Shown here piece after piece: positions 50,814-60,421 of a stretch of DNA of 64,000 nucleotides. The position numbers and the translations under genes were made by a program. The notes under the pieces were generated by a model that saw only the letters and a program-made list of their open reading frames with translations, was not told where the DNA came from and searched no databases. Position 1 is the stretch's first letter; the number at the start of each line of letters is the position of its first letter. Source of the stretch: Alphaproteobacteria bacterium (GTDB lineage Bacteria > Pseudomonadota > Alphaproteobacteria > Rhodobacterales > Rhodobacteraceae); the NCBI GenBank assembly GCA_030429495.1, contig JAUIFH010000006.1, forward strand, positions 1 through 64,000. Direction: 5' to 3'.

Positions 50814-52142
50814 ATGCACCACTCGACCGGAGTCCGAACGCGCGTGCCGAAAAACGGCCCGAACAATCCTGTTTCACGCCGGGTCCTGATGCTTCAGGGG
50901 CCACATGGCCCCTTTTTCCGTCAGCTAGGCGACATGCTGCGAAAGGCCGGCGCCGAGGTCTGGCGCGCGGGTTTCAACCGCGGGGACGAGTTCTTCTGGG
51001 GTGCGGACGGCTACATCGCCTATGACGGCACGTCCGAAGGCTGGTCCGCAGAGGTTGCGCGTCTCCTGAATGAACACCGCATCACCGATCTGGTGCTCTA
51101 CGGTGATTCCCGTCCCATCCATGCCACCGCTATCGCCGCGGCGAAGGAACGCGGCATCACCGTGCATGTCTTCGAGGAAGGCTACCTGCGGCCCTACTGG
51201 GCGACCTACGAACGCGGCGGGTCAAACGGCAATTCGCGGCTGATGTCTCTGTCGGTCGCTGACATGCGCGCAGCCCTGGAGCGGTCGGAGATGGAGATAC
51301 CCAAGGCACCCGCGCGGTGGGGCGACATGCGCGAACATGTGTTCTACGGCGCGCTTTACCATTTTCTGGTCATGGCGCGAAACCGGCGATACCGCGATTT
51401 CCAGCCCCATCGCGGCATCACGGTCGCGCAGGAGTTTCAGCTTTATCTGCGCCGGCTACTCCTGATGCCGTGGCACGCGCTCGAACGCCGGGCGGCAACT
51501 TCACGCATCCGTTTTGGCGGGTTTCCCTACCATCTGGTGCTGATGCAGCTTGAACATGACGCGAGCTTCCGGGCGTATTCCGACTTCGCGTCGATGACCG
51601 ATTTTCTGAAACTCTGCCTTGAAAGCTTCGAGCGCGGCGCGCCCCGGCACCACCATATCGTGTTCAAGGCCCATCCTCTCGAGGACGAACGGGCCGCCGT
51701 AACCCGGACGATCCGGGACACCGCGCGGCAGCTTGGCCTGCAGGGACGCGTGCATTTCGTGCGCGGCGGAAAACTCGCGCAATTGCTTGACGGGGCGCGA
51801 AGCGCCGTCACGGTGAACTCCACCGCCGGCCAGCAGGTTCTGTGGCGCGGCCTGCCACTCAAGGCCTTCGGCCGGGCGGTCTACAACCAACCCGAATTCG
51901 TGTCGGGCCAGCCCCTGACAGAGTTCTTCGCCGCCCCCCGGCGGCCGGACAGCCGGGCCTATCGGGATTATCGCCACTACCTGCTCGAAACGTCGCAGAT
52001 ACCGGGCGGTTTCTACTCCGCCCGCGGCAGGCGGCATCTGCTCAGACAGGTCGTGGACATGATCCTTGCGGCCGACGACCCCTATGATGCGCTGACATCA
52101 GGCACAGCGGCACCACGGCAACAGTTGGTGGCCGTGGAATAG
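50814..52142 (+). CDS. kpsS: Capsular polysaccharide export/synthesis protein KpsS-like
   Basis: This 442-aa protein resembles KpsS, a beta-Kdo transferase that primes the capsule lipid linker: VLMLQGPHGPFFRQLGDMLRKAGAEVWRAGFNRGDEFFWG (residues 24-63 in parts), LYGDSRPIHATAI, HVFEEGYLRPYWATYERGG, HHIVFKAHPLEDERAA and NSTAGQQVLWRGLPL. Start ATG 50814 is used; the true start may be 30-75 bases later. It begins a cluster with the outer-membrane exporter and kpsC; no kpsMT or kpsE is in the window. Confidence 0.88.
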   Translation: MHHSTGVRTRVPKNGPNNPVSRRVLMLQGPHGPFFRQLGDMLRKAGAEVWRAGFNRGDEFFWGADGYIAYDGTSEGWSAEVARLLNEHRITDLVLYGDSRPIHATAIAAAKERGITVHVFEEGYLRPYWATYERGGSNGNSRLMSLSVADMRAALERSEMEIPKAPARWGDMREHVFYGALYHFLVMARNRRYRDFQPHRGITVAQEFQLYLRRLLLMPWHALERRAATSRIRFGGFPYHLVLMQLEHDASFRAYSDFASMTDFLKLCLESFERGAPRHHHIVFKAHPLEDERAAVTRTIRDTARQLGLQGRVHFVRGGKLAQLLDGARSAVTVNSTAGQQVLWRGLPLKAFGRAVYNQPEFVSGQPLTEFFAAPRRPDSRAYRDYRHYLLETSQIPGGFYSARGRRHLLRQVVDMILAADDPYDALTSGTAAPRQQLVAVE

Positions 52143-52219
52143 CGCGGCTGGAAATTGCCCCACGCTTTCAGTAGGCTGATAAAAATTTGAGGCGGTTTCG
52201 CGGGAAAAGGAACAGACAA

Positions 52220-53353
52220 TTGACATTCGCTGCACCTCGCCTTGGCCGCGCTGTGGCCTTGTTGGCGCTCTGCGCCGGTGTCGCCGCATGCGGCTTGCCG
52301 CGCAGCGGCCCGAGCCGGAGCGAGATCCTGGCCGGCTCCGTGGATCAGAAGGGCGATGCCTTCATCATTCCCGTTAACGCCAGTGTCGCGAGGGCGACAA
52401 GGTCGACGCCGAGCCTCGGCTTCACCAACGGCTTCCTTGGCGCCGGCGTCATCGGTTCGGATGAAATCCGGCCCGGCGACGTGCTTGGCCTGACCATCTG
52501 GGAAAACGTCGACAACGGCCTTCTGGCGGCCGCCGGAATGAACTCCACCGCGCTGACCGAGATGCAGGTGGACGGTGCGGGCTACATCTTCGTGCCCTAT
52601 GCCGGCCGGATCAGGGCTGCCGGCAATACGCCCGAGGCGCTGCGCCAGATCATCACCGACAAGCTCAACGCCCAGACGCCGGACCCGCAGGTCACGGTTG
52701 CGCGGCTTGCCGGCGACGGTGCGACCGTGTCGGTCATGGGCGGCGTCGGCGGACAGGGCGTCTATCCGATCGAACGCCCGACCCGCACCCTGTCGGCGAT
52801 GCTGGCCAAGGCTGGCGGCGTCCAGATCGAACCCGAAGTTGCGCAGATCGTGCTGACGCGCGGAACGCATTCCGGACGCGTCTGGCTGAAAGACCTGTAT
52901 TCCAACCCCAAGCTCGACGTCGCGTTGCGTCCGGGTGACGTGATCCTGGTCGAGAAAGACCAGCGCAGCTTCACCGCCATGGGCGCCACCGGTTCCCAGA
53001 CCCGCGTGCCGTTCGAGACGCAGGAACTGTCGGCCATCGAAGCCATCGCGCAGGTCGGTGGCCTCGCGACGAACTTCGCCAACCCGAAGGGTGTCTTCAT
53101 CCTGCGCGATGAGGAACCGGCAATCGCAAACCGCGTGCTGAACCGCGGCGACCTCGTCGGTCCGCAGCGCGTCGCCTACGTGCTGGACCTGACGCAGCCG
53201 AACGGCCTGTTTGATGCCCGCGACTTCATGATCCGCGACGAAGACACCGTCTATGTCACCGAAGCGCCCTATGTGCAGTGGCACAAGGTTCTGTCGGCAC
53301 TGACCGGCACGGCGAATTCGGCCAATTCACTGGCGTCCGCATCCGGCAACTGA
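52220..53353 (+). CDS. Polysaccharide export outer-membrane lipoprotein, Wza/KpsD-like
   Basis: The 377-aa product begins with a lipoprotein signal (MTFAAPRLGRAVALLALCAG ... VAAC; Cys about 25). TTG at 52220 is the likely start, preceded by AAAAGGAACAGACAA; a TTG at 52187 would give a 33-base extension. The mature part has a PES/SLBB domain: DEIRPGDVLGLTIWENV, DGAGYIFVPYAGRIRAAGNTPEALRQ, and two SLBB-like repeats (NP..VAL.PGD/QVGGLATNF). It forms the capsule translocation channel. Confidence 0.88.
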   Translation: MTFAAPRLGRAVALLALCAGVAACGLPRSGPSRSEILAGSVDQKGDAFIIPVNASVARATRSTPSLGFTNGFLGAGVIGSDEIRPGDVLGLTIWENVDNGLLAAAGMNSTALTEMQVDGAGYIFVPYAGRIRAAGNTPEALRQIITDKLNAQTPDPQVTVARLAGDGATVSVMGGVGGQGVYPIERPTRTLSAMLAKAGGVQIEPEVAQIVLTRGTHSGRVWLKDLYSNPKLDVALRPGDVILVEKDQRSFTAMGATGSQTRVPFETQELSAIEAIAQVGGLATNFANPKGVFILRDEEPAIANRVLNRGDLVGPQRVAYVLDLTQPNGLFDARDFMIRDEDTVYVTEAPYVQWHKVLSALTGTANSANSLASASGN

Positions 53354-55407
53354 TGCCCGGGACAGGGTCCAGCGAGGCCGCCGGGCTCGATCCCCGGCGG
53401 CTTTTCGTATTCTCTGGCGGTTTCCTCACGCAGCCGCGCATCCGGCGCATCCTTTCCCTCGCGGGATATGACGTACGACTTGGCAAACCGTCGCGCCCGG
53501 AGGATCGGATCGGCGTCTGGGGCCGCAGCCCGACCGCCCCGCGCGGCGAAGCCGTGTCAGATTGGACCGACACCGGCATCGTCCGTATCGAGGACGCGTT
53601 CCTGCGTTCGGTCAGGCCGGGCCGCGACGGCGGCGGGCCGCCGCTGGGCCTGCTCATCGACCCGCGCGGGGTTCACTTCGACAGTTCAACACCGTCGGAA
53701 ATCGAACATATCCTCGCCACGCATCCGCTTGACGACAATGCGGTGCTCCAGCGCGCGCGCGACGGGATCGAACGGCTGAAAGCCGCACATCTGTCGAAAT
53801 ACAACCATTTCGACCCCGCCCTGCCGGTGCCGGATCCGGGCTATGTCCTCGTTCTGGATCAGGCGCGCGACGATGCGTCGGTGCAATATGGCGGTGCCAC
53901 CGCCTCGACCTTCCGCGAGATGCTCGTCTTCGCGCAGGAAGAGCATCCCGGTGCGCGGATCGTGATCAAGACCCATCCCGATACCGTTGCGGGCCATCGG
54001 CAGGGCTACTATGGCGAAGGGCACGCGCATGGCCGGATCTCCATCCTGAGCGATCCGGTTTCCCCCTGGACGCTGCTCGACGGCGCTGTCGGTGTCTACA
54101 CCGTTTCGTCCCAACTCGGCTTCGAAGCGATCATGGCCGGGCACCGCCCGCGCGTCTTCGGCCAGCCCTTCTATTCCGGCTGGGGACTGACCGCCGACGA
54201 GAACCCGGTGCCACGGCGTGAGCGGAAGCTCACGCGGGCGCAGTTGTTCGCGGGCGCGATGATCCTTGCGCCCACATGGTACGACCCCTGCCGCGACCGG
54301 CTCTGCTCGTTCGAGGAGGCGGTTGACCAGCTTGAGGCCGAGGTGCGGGCGTTCCGCGATGACCATCACGGTCATGTCGCGACAGGGATGCGGTTATGGA
54401 AACGCGGCCATCTTCAGAAGGCCTTCGGCCGTGAGCGCCGATTGGTCTTCGCCAGCGAGCCCGGCCGCGCCGCTGCGCGCGCGCGGGCAGAGGGGCGCGG
54501 CTTGCTGGTCTGGGCCGGGCAGGAGACGGAAAGCCTGCGCGAACTGGCGCACGATGTACCGATTGCCCGGGTGGAAGATGGCTTCCTGCGCTCGCGCGGG
54601 CTTGGTGCGGAACTGGTGCCGCCGCTCTCGCTTGTCGCGGACCGGTCCGGCATCTACTACGATCCGGCACGCGAAAGCGATCTGGAGCGGCTGATCGCCG
54701 CCGATCCGCCGCCGGGCGGAGAGGCACGGGCCGAACGGCTGATCGGCCGCCTGACCCGCTTCGGCCTTAGCAAATACAACCTCGATGCCGACGCGCTGCC
54801 CGAACTCCCCAAGGGTCGCCGCATCCTCGTGCCCGGTCAGGTGGAGGACGATGCCTCAATCCGCCTGGGTGCCGGCGCGGAACATACCAATGCGGCCTTG
54901 CTGGAACGGGTCCGGGCAGAGAACCCGGATGCCGTCGTGATCTACAAGCCGCACCCCGACGTGGAGGCCGGCCTGCGGGCCGGCGCCCTGCCCGAAGACA
55001 AGGCGCTTGCCCATGCCGACCTCATCGTCCGGGGCGTGAACCCCGCCGCACTCATCGAGGCGGTGGACGAGGTCTGGACGATCACCTCAACCCTCGGATT
55101 CGAGACACTTCTGCGCGGAAAGCCGGTGACCTGCCTTGGCATGCCCTTCTACTCGGGATGGGGCCTGACCCGCGACCACTTCCCCGCTCCGGCGCGCCGC
55201 AGCGCCCGCCCGACGCTTGCCGCATTCGCGCATGCCACGCTGATCGCCTATCCGCGCTATGTCGATCCGGTCAGCGGCCTGCCCTGCCCGCCCGAGGTGA
55301 TCGTCGACCGCCTTGCCCATCACGACATCCCGCTTCCGGGACGCGGCAACCGGCTGCTCTCGAAGCTTCAGGGCATCTTCGCAAGCCAGTCCTGGCTCTG
55401 GCGGTAG
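53353..55407 (+). CDS. kpsC: Capsular polysaccharide biosynthesis protein KpsC, dual Kdo transferase
   Basis: The 684-aa product starts in a TGATG overlap with the exporter. It consists of two related halves: RIEDAFLRSV and SKYNHF, VLVLDQARDDASV, THPDTVAGH, SQLGFEAIMAGHRPRVFGQPFYSGWGLT (about 60-310) and RVEDGFLRSRGLG, SKYNLDADA, VPGQVEDDASIRLG, KPHPDVEAG, TLGFETLLRGKPVTCLGMPFYSGWGLT (about 400-660). KpsC has paired beta-Kdo transferase modules (2-4 and 2-7) that build the poly-Kdo linker. All three capsule genes are co-oriented. Confidence 0.93.
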   Translation: MPGTGSSEAAGLDPRRLFVFSGGFLTQPRIRRILSLAGYDVRLGKPSRPEDRIGVWGRSPTAPRGEAVSDWTDTGIVRIEDAFLRSVRPGRDGGGPPLGLLIDPRGVHFDSSTPSEIEHILATHPLDDNAVLQRARDGIERLKAAHLSKYNHFDPALPVPDPGYVLVLDQARDDASVQYGGATASTFREMLVFAQEEHPGARIVIKTHPDTVAGHRQGYYGEGHAHGRISILSDPVSPWTLLDGAVGVYTVSSQLGFEAIMAGHRPRVFGQPFYSGWGLTADENPVPRRERKLTRAQLFAGAMILAPTWYDPCRDRLCSFEEAVDQLEAEVRAFRDDHHGHVATGMRLWKRGHLQKAFGRERRLVFASEPGRAAARARAEGRGLLVWAGQETESLRELAHDVPIARVEDGFLRSRGLGAELVPPLSLVADRSGIYYDPARESDLERLIAADPPPGGEARAERLIGRLTRFGLSKYNLDADALPELPKGRRILVPGQVEDDASIRLGAGAEHTNAALLERVRAENPDAVVIYKPHPDVEAGLRAGALPEDKALAHADLIVRGVNPAALIEAVDEVWTITSTLGFETLLRGKPVTCLGMPFYSGWGLTRDHFPAPARRSARPTLAAFAHATLIAYPRYVDPVSGLPCPPEVIVDRLAHHDIPLPGRGNRLLSKLQGIFASQSWLWR

Positions 55408-55416
55408 CGGGCGGGC

Positions 55417-56289
55417 CTACACCACGGCCATGCTGCGCGCCACGTCAAAGAATGCCTCGACAAGCTTACCGCTCCGCCTCTCCCGCAGGCAAATCAACGC
55501 CTCGTCCATCACCATGGTCTCTCCGCCCTCGACCGGGATGCTGACAAGGCGGAGGTCAGAGCCGAATTCCGCCGCCGAGACGAACCCGACACCCGCGCCG
55601 GAGGCCACGATCTCTCGCACCGCCTCGCGCCCCTCGGCTTCGATGGCGGGGGTGAGGGGCTGACCGGCGCGTCGTGCCGCTTCCTCCAGCTTGCGGCGCG
55701 TGCGCGACCCCTTCTCGCGCAGGACAAGGGGGACCTTGGCAAGCTCCGCAAAGGTAAACTGCCGGCGGTCTGCAAGCGGATGATCGCGCGCGACGAACGC
55801 CACGATGGGGGTGGAGTTCAGCTTCAGCGCCTCAACGTCGTGGCTGTCTGGCATGTTGCCGAGAACGCCGATATCGGCCTCATAGGCATGGAGCGCCGCA
55901 AGCACGCTTTCGGTATTGCCAGAGCGGACGGTGATGCGCACTCCCGGATGGCGGTCGCGAAACCGGGCGAGGATATGCAGCAGGTGATGCGCGCTGTCGG
56001 CGACGATCCGAAGCGATCCGGACCTGAGCGCCCGCGCCTCGGACAGGAGTTCGAGCGCCTGACTTTCACTGTCGAACAGACGCCGCGTGATGTCGAGAAG
56101 CCGTTCCCCCTGCGGCGTAAGCCGGACCTGCTTCTTGTGGCGGTTGAACAGGAGGAGGTCATATTCCTCCTCAAGCTTGCGGACCTGATCCGAGATCGCC
56201 GGCTGCGTCAGGTGCAGCACCTCCGCGGCGCGGGAAAACCCGCCGGAAACAGCGACATAGTGGAACGCACGAAGCTGAACGTAACGCAT
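55417..56289 (-). CDS. LysR-family regulator of the phosphonate operon
   Basis: This 290-aa LTTR has an N-terminal HTH (LRAFHYVAVSGGFSRAAEVLHLTQPAISDQVRKLEEEYDLLLFNR in residues 6-49) and a substrate-binding domain beginning near residue 90. ATG 56289 begins the standard MRYVQLRAFHYV. It is divergent from phnW over 134 A+T-rich bp containing a dyad, and such LysR genes occur beside aminoethylphosphonate genes elsewhere, so it is probably an activator induced by an AEP-derived ligand. Confidence 0.87.
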   Translation of the reverse strand: MRYVQLRAFHYVAVSGGFSRAAEVLHLTQPAISDQVRKLEEEYDLLLFNRHKKQVRLTPQGERLLDITRRLFDSESQALELLSEARALRSGSLRIVADSAHHLLHILARFRDRHPGVRITVRSGNTESVLAALHAYEADIGVLGNMPDSHDVEALKLNSTPIVAFVARDHPLADRRQFTFAELAKVPLVLREKGSRTRRKLEEAARRAGQPLTPAIEAEGREAVREIVASGAGVGFVSAAEFGSDLRLVSIPVEGGETMVMDEALICLRERRSGKLVEAFFDVARSMAVV

Positions 56290-56322
56290 GGGGCAACCCG
56301 AAATTTGTCCGATCATCTATGC

Positions 56323-56358
56323 ATCGTTAAAATTTATATATCAATCTAAAATAACGAT
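56323..56358. promoter_or_regulatory. LysR-type binding dyad in the phnW promoter
   Basis: ATCGTTA (56323-56329) and TAACGAT (56352-56358) form a perfect inverted repeat with a 22-base A+T-rich spacer between the LysR gene and phnW. The location and symmetric half-sites suit a LysR tetramer; the phnW -10 region (TATATACT, about 56364-56371) is just beyond. Seen directly; the assignment to LysR is inference. Confidence 0.6.
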
Positions 56359-56423
56359 TTTACATATATACTGCAGTGTGGGACAACCCCTCCAGTTCCC
56401 GCGTTCCCCAATGGAGCCAACGC

Positions 56424-57611
56424 ATGACGAATCCATCCGCCCCCCTGCCCGCCCCGAAGCTTGGCGAGCCCTATCTGCTGACACCCGGCCCGCTGACCAC
56501 TGCTTATTCCACCAAGGAAGCGATGCTGAAGGACTGGGGCTCGTGGGACGCTGATTTCCGCGCGATGACGAAGTCGATGCGGGACCAGCTCGTGGCACTG
56601 GCGGGCGATACGAAGGGCGAGTTCACCTGCGTGCCGATGCAGGGGTCAGGGTCGTTTTCGGTCGAGGCGATGCTCGGCACGTTCATCCCGTGGGACGGCA
56701 AAGTTCTGGTTCTGGCCAATGGCGCCTACGGGCTTCGCGCGGCAGAGACGATGAAGTACCTCGCCCGCGGCTACACCCTGATCGACAAGGGCGATTACAT
56801 GCCGCCAAGGGGGGATGAGGTAGCCGCGGCACTCGACGCCGATCCGGATATCACCCACGTGATCGCGATCCATTGCGAGACCTCGTCGGGCATCCTCAAC
56901 CCGGTCGCCGAGATTTCCGAGGCGGTCTACTCCCGCGGCCGCAAACTGCTGATCGACTCGATGTCCGCCTTCGGCGCGATCCCGCTCGACGTGAACGAGA
57001 TCCGGTATGAGGCGATGGTGTCCTCTGCCAACAAGTGCATCGAGGGCGTGCCGGGCTTCGGCTTCGTGATCGCGCGGCGTTCGGAGCTTGAGGCCTGCAA
57101 GGGCAACAGCCATTCGCTCGCGCTCGATATCCATGCGCAGTGGGCCTACATGGAAAAGACCGGCCAGTGGCGTTATACGCCGCCCACCCATGTGGTCGCG
57201 GCCTTCCTTGAGGCGCTGCGGCTTCACGCAGGAGAGGGCGGCGTCGCCGGACGCGGCGCCCGCTATACCCGCAACCGCGACGTGATGGTCGAGGGGATGC
57301 GCGGTCTCGGCTTCGAGACGCTTCTGAAGGATCGCTGGCTTTCCCCGATCATCGTCACCTTCTTCTGCCCTGCCGATCCGAATTTCGTCTTCACCGAGTT
57401 CTACGAAAAGATGAAACAAAAGGGCTTCATCATCTATCCCGGCAAGCTCACCGTGGTCGACAGTTTCCGCGTCGGCTGCATCGGTCGGATGGATGAACAT
57501 GTGATGGCCCGTGTGGTTCAGGCCGCGAAAGAGGCGCTGTTGGAGATGGGCGTCACCTCTGCCGCGCCGCCCGCCGCCGCGATTGCCGAGCGTGCAAAGC
57601 TGGCCGCCTGA
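56424..57611 (+). CDS. phnW: 2-Aminoethylphosphonate--pyruvate transaminase
   Basis: This 395-aa class V PLP aminotransferase has LLTPGPLTT (18-26), Asp178 in [14 protein letters not shown], and Lys204 in [15 protein letters not shown] as the Schiff-base lysine. It converts 2-aminoethylphosphonate and pyruvate to phosphonoacetaldehyde and alanine. It is about 25 residues longer than a minimal PhnW, with an alanine-rich C-terminal tail. Start ATG 56424 has GGAG 7 bases before it. First gene of the phn operon. Confidence 0.93.
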   Translation: MTNPSAPLPAPKLGEPYLLTPGPLTTAYSTKEAMLKDWGSWDADFRAMTKSMRDQLVALAGDTKGEFTCVPMQGSGSFSVEAMLGTFIPWDGKVLVLANGAYGLRAAETMKYLARGYTLIDKGDYMPPRGDEVAAALDADPDITHVIAIHCETSSGILNPVAEISEAVYSRGRKLLIDSMSAFGAIPLDVNEIRYEAMVSSANKCIEGVPGFGFVIARRSELEACKGNSHSLALDIHAQWAYMEKTGQWRYTPPTHVVAAFLEALRLHAGEGGVAGRGARYTRNRDVMVEGMRGLGFETLLKDRWLSPIIVTFFCPADPNFVFTEFYEKMKQKGFIIYPGKLTVVDSFRVGCIGRMDEHVMARVVQAAKEALLEMGVTSAAPPAAAIAERAKLAA

Positions 57612-57644
57612 GCGGCCCCCGAGACAAAGACGGAAGGAAGAGAA

Positions 57645-58895
57645 ATGAACATGCAGAACCGCGCGCCCGTTACGGCCAATGACCGCGTCTATCCCTGGCC
57701 GAAAGTGCCCGCCGTGGCGATCTGCCTGGATGGCTGCGAGCCGGAGTACCTTGAGGTCGCCATCGCCGAAGGGCTGATGCCGACGCTGCAGCGGATGCGG
57801 GCGACCGGCACCGACCGGCTTGCGCATTCGGTTATTCCGTCTTTCACCAACCCCAACAACCTCTCGATCGCCACGGGCCGCCCGCCTGCGGTGCATGGAA
57901 TCTGCGGCAACTACCTCTACGACCCCGAGACGGGCGAAGAGGTGATGATGAACGATGTCCGCTTCCTGCGGGCGCCGACGATCTTCTCGCGGTTCTACGA
58001 GGCCGGCGCCCGGGTGGCGATGGTCACCGCCAAGGACAAGCTGCGCGCGCTTCTGGGCGCGGGACTGAAGTTCGACGAGGACCGCGCGGTTGCCTTCTCC
58101 TCGGAGAAGTCGGGGACCACGACGAAGGCCGAACACGGGATCGAGAATGCGAGCGCCTGGCTCGGCATGCCGGTGCCGGAGGTCTATTCGGCGGAACTGT
58201 CCGAGTTCGTCTTCGCGGCGGGCGTGAAGCTTCTGCGCGAGTTCAAACCCGATGTCATGTATCTCTCGACGACCGATTACATCCAGCACAAATACGCCCC
58301 CGACCAGAAGGGCGCGAAGGACTTCTACGCGATGTTCGACCGCTACCTGGCCGAACTCGACGCGCTTGGCGCGGCTGTCGTCGTCACGGCTGATCATGGC
58401 ATGAAGCCGAAGCACAACGCGGATGGCACGCCCGCAGTCATCTATGCGCAGGACCTGATGGACGAATGGCTCGGCAAGGACGCCGCCCGCGTGATCCTGC
58501 CGATCACCGACCCTTACGTCGTCCATCACGGCGCGCTCGGATCGTTCGCCACGGCCTACCTGCCGGAAGGCGCCGACCGCAACGATATCATGGACCGGCT
58601 TGCGGCGCGGGACGGCATCACGCTCGTCGTCACCCGCGAGGAGGCGGTGAAGCGGTTCGAGCTCCCGGCCGACCGGATCGGCGATATCGTAATGATCTCG
58701 GGCGAGAACATGACCATCGGCACCTCGGCACACCGCCACGATCTGGCCGCGCTGAAGGAGCCGTTGCGCAGCCATGGCGGCTTGACCGAGCAGGAGGTGC
58801 CTTTCATCGTCAACCGGGTGATCGACCTGCCGAACCAGCCGGAACTGAGGAACTTCGACGCCTTCTTCTATGCCTGCACCGCAGCCGCGCTCTGA
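57645..58895 (+). CDS. phnA: Phosphonoacetate hydrolase
   Basis: This 416-aa alkaline-phosphatase-superfamily enzyme cleaves phosphonoacetate to acetate and phosphate. Catalytic residues are all present: Thr68 in SFTNPNN is the nucleophile, and the two zinc sites are Asp29, Asp250, His251 and Asp211, His215, His377. It follows phnW by 33 bases with GGAAGGAAGAGAA as ribosome-binding site. Cytosolic. Confidence 0.95.
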   Translation: MNMQNRAPVTANDRVYPWPKVPAVAICLDGCEPEYLEVAIAEGLMPTLQRMRATGTDRLAHSVIPSFTNPNNLSIATGRPPAVHGICGNYLYDPETGEEVMMNDVRFLRAPTIFSRFYEAGARVAMVTAKDKLRALLGAGLKFDEDRAVAFSSEKSGTTTKAEHGIENASAWLGMPVPEVYSAELSEFVFAAGVKLLREFKPDVMYLSTTDYIQHKYAPDQKGAKDFYAMFDRYLAELDALGAAVVVTADHGMKPKHNADGTPAVIYAQDLMDEWLGKDAARVILPITDPYVVHHGALGSFATAYLPEGADRNDIMDRLAARDGITLVVTREEAVKRFELPADRIGDIVMISGENMTIGTSAHRHDLAALKEPLRSHGGLTEQEVPFIVNRVIDLPNQPELRNFDAFFYACTAAAL

Positions 58896-58912
58896 CCATG
58901 AAGGACCAGCAC

Positions 58913-60361
58913 ATGACGAAGATCGACATTCGCCACGAAGGCATGCGGATCGGCGGCGAGACGGTCTTTACCGACAAGGTGATTGAGGTCCGCTATCCCT
59001 ATACCGATGAGGTCGTGGGTACGGTCCCGGCAGGCAGCGCCGAACATGCCCGCAAGGCGTTCGAGATAGCCGCCGCCTATAAGCCGAAGCTGACGCGCTA
59101 CGAGCGCAGCCAGATCCTGAAGCGCACCGGCGAGATCATCGGCGAGCGGCGGGATTATCTGGCGAAGTGGCTCGTTCTCGAACTCGGCATCTGCTACCAG
59201 CACGCGGTCTATGAAACCAAGCGCGCGCAGGATGTCTATACCTTCGCCGCCGCGCAGGCCCTGCAGGATGACGGGCAGATCTTTTCCTGCGACCTCACGC
59301 ATAACGGCAAGGACCGCAAGATCTACACCAAGCGCGAGCCGGTCCGGGCCATCAGTGCGATCACGCCCTTCAACCATCCACTGAACATGGTCAGCCACAA
59401 GATCGCGCCGTCGATTGCCACCAACAACTGCATGGTCTGCAAGCCCACGGAACTGACGCCGCTCACGGCACTGACGCTGGCCGATATCCTCTATGAGGCC
59501 GGACTGCCGCCCGAGATGTTCCAGGTGGTGACCGGCTGGCCGCAGGATATCGGCGAGGCGATGATCACCGATCCGAACATCGACATCATCACCTTCACGG
59601 GCGGCGTGCCGGTGGGCAAGATGATCGCGGCCAAGGCTGTCTACAAGCGGCAGGCCTTGGAGCTTGGCGGGAATGACCCGCTGATCGTGCTGAACGATCT
59701 CGATGACGCGGATCTGGACAAGGCCGCGACGATTGCCGTGGCCGGGGCGACCGGCAATTCCGGCCAGCGCTGCACGGCGGTGAAGCGCATCCTCGTGCAG
59801 GAGTCGGTCGCCGACCGCTTCGTGCCGCTGGTTCTGAAGAAAGCCAAGAAGATCAAGTTCGGCGATCCGATGGACCCGGCGACGGAGCTTGGCTGCGTGA
59901 TCCATTCCAAAGCCGCCGAACTCTTTGAAAAGCGTGTCTATATGGCGGCCGATCAGGGCGCCAAGGTGCTCTACGATCCCGGCCGCAAGGGTGCTCTACT
60001 GCCACCGATCGTCGTCGATCACGTGCCCCATGACAGCGAACTGGTGATGGAGGAAACCTTCGGTCCCGTCATCCCGATCGTTCGCGTCCCGGACAATGAC
60101 GAAGAGGTCATGATGATCTCGAATGGCACCGAGTTCGGCCTTTCCTCCGGCGTCTGCACCAACGACTTCCGCCGCATGCAGGCCTATATCGAGGGACTGA
60201 ACGTGGGCACCGTGAACATCTGGGAACAGCCCGGCTACCGGATCGAAACCTCACCTTTCGGCGGGATCAAGGACAGCGGCAACGGCGTGAAGGAAGGCGT
60301 CACCGAGGCGATGAAGTTCTTCACCAACGTGAAGACTTATTCGCTTCCGTGGCCACGCTGA
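58913..60361 (+). CDS. phnY: Phosphonoacetaldehyde dehydrogenase
   Basis: This 482-aa aldehyde dehydrogenase oxidises phosphonoacetaldehyde to phosphonoacetate with NAD. Asn154 in TPFNHP, Glu250 in LELGGND and catalytic Cys287 in SGQRCTAV are visible. ATG 58913 is preferred over 58898: AAGGACCAGCAC precedes it. With PhnW and PhnA it makes the hydrolytic AEP route. It is 17 bases from phnA. Confidence 0.93.
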   Translation: MTKIDIRHEGMRIGGETVFTDKVIEVRYPYTDEVVGTVPAGSAEHARKAFEIAAAYKPKLTRYERSQILKRTGEIIGERRDYLAKWLVLELGICYQHAVYETKRAQDVYTFAAAQALQDDGQIFSCDLTHNGKDRKIYTKREPVRAISAITPFNHPLNMVSHKIAPSIATNNCMVCKPTELTPLTALTLADILYEAGLPPEMFQVVTGWPQDIGEAMITDPNIDIITFTGGVPVGKMIAAKAVYKRQALELGGNDPLIVLNDLDDADLDKAATIAVAGATGNSGQRCTAVKRILVQESVADRFVPLVLKKAKKIKFGDPMDPATELGCVIHSKAAELFEKRVYMAADQGAKVLYDPGRKGALLPPIVVDHVPHDSELVMEETFGPVIPIVRVPDNDEEVMMISNGTEFGLSSGVCTNDFRRMQAYIEGLNVGTVNIWEQPGYRIETSPFGGIKDSGNGVKEGVTEAMKFFTNVKTYSLPWPR

Positions 60362-60380
60362 GCATGTGGTGAGGACGGGA

Positions 60381-60414
60381 GCCTCCGGCGGGAGTATTTT
60401 CGGACAGAAAGTGA
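60381..60414. repeat. Short dispersed 3'-flanking repeat
   Basis: GCCTCCGGCGGGAGTATTTT then CGGACAGAAAGTGA. The reverse complement of its right half recurs right after cobB (13567-13597). It lies 19 bases past the phnY stop and 7 bases before the pbfA GTG, and its right end contributes to the region used for pbfA translation start. Similar CCTCCGGCGGGAGTATTT words are, to my knowledge, common behind genes in Rhodobacteraceae. Confidence 0.55.
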
Positions 60415-60421
60415 GGCGGGC

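Noticed and set aside
56646-58775. 709-codon antisense frame opposite phnW and phnA
   Set aside because: Residues mirror the coding strand of enzymes whose catalytic residues are all present; no domain in the antisense product.
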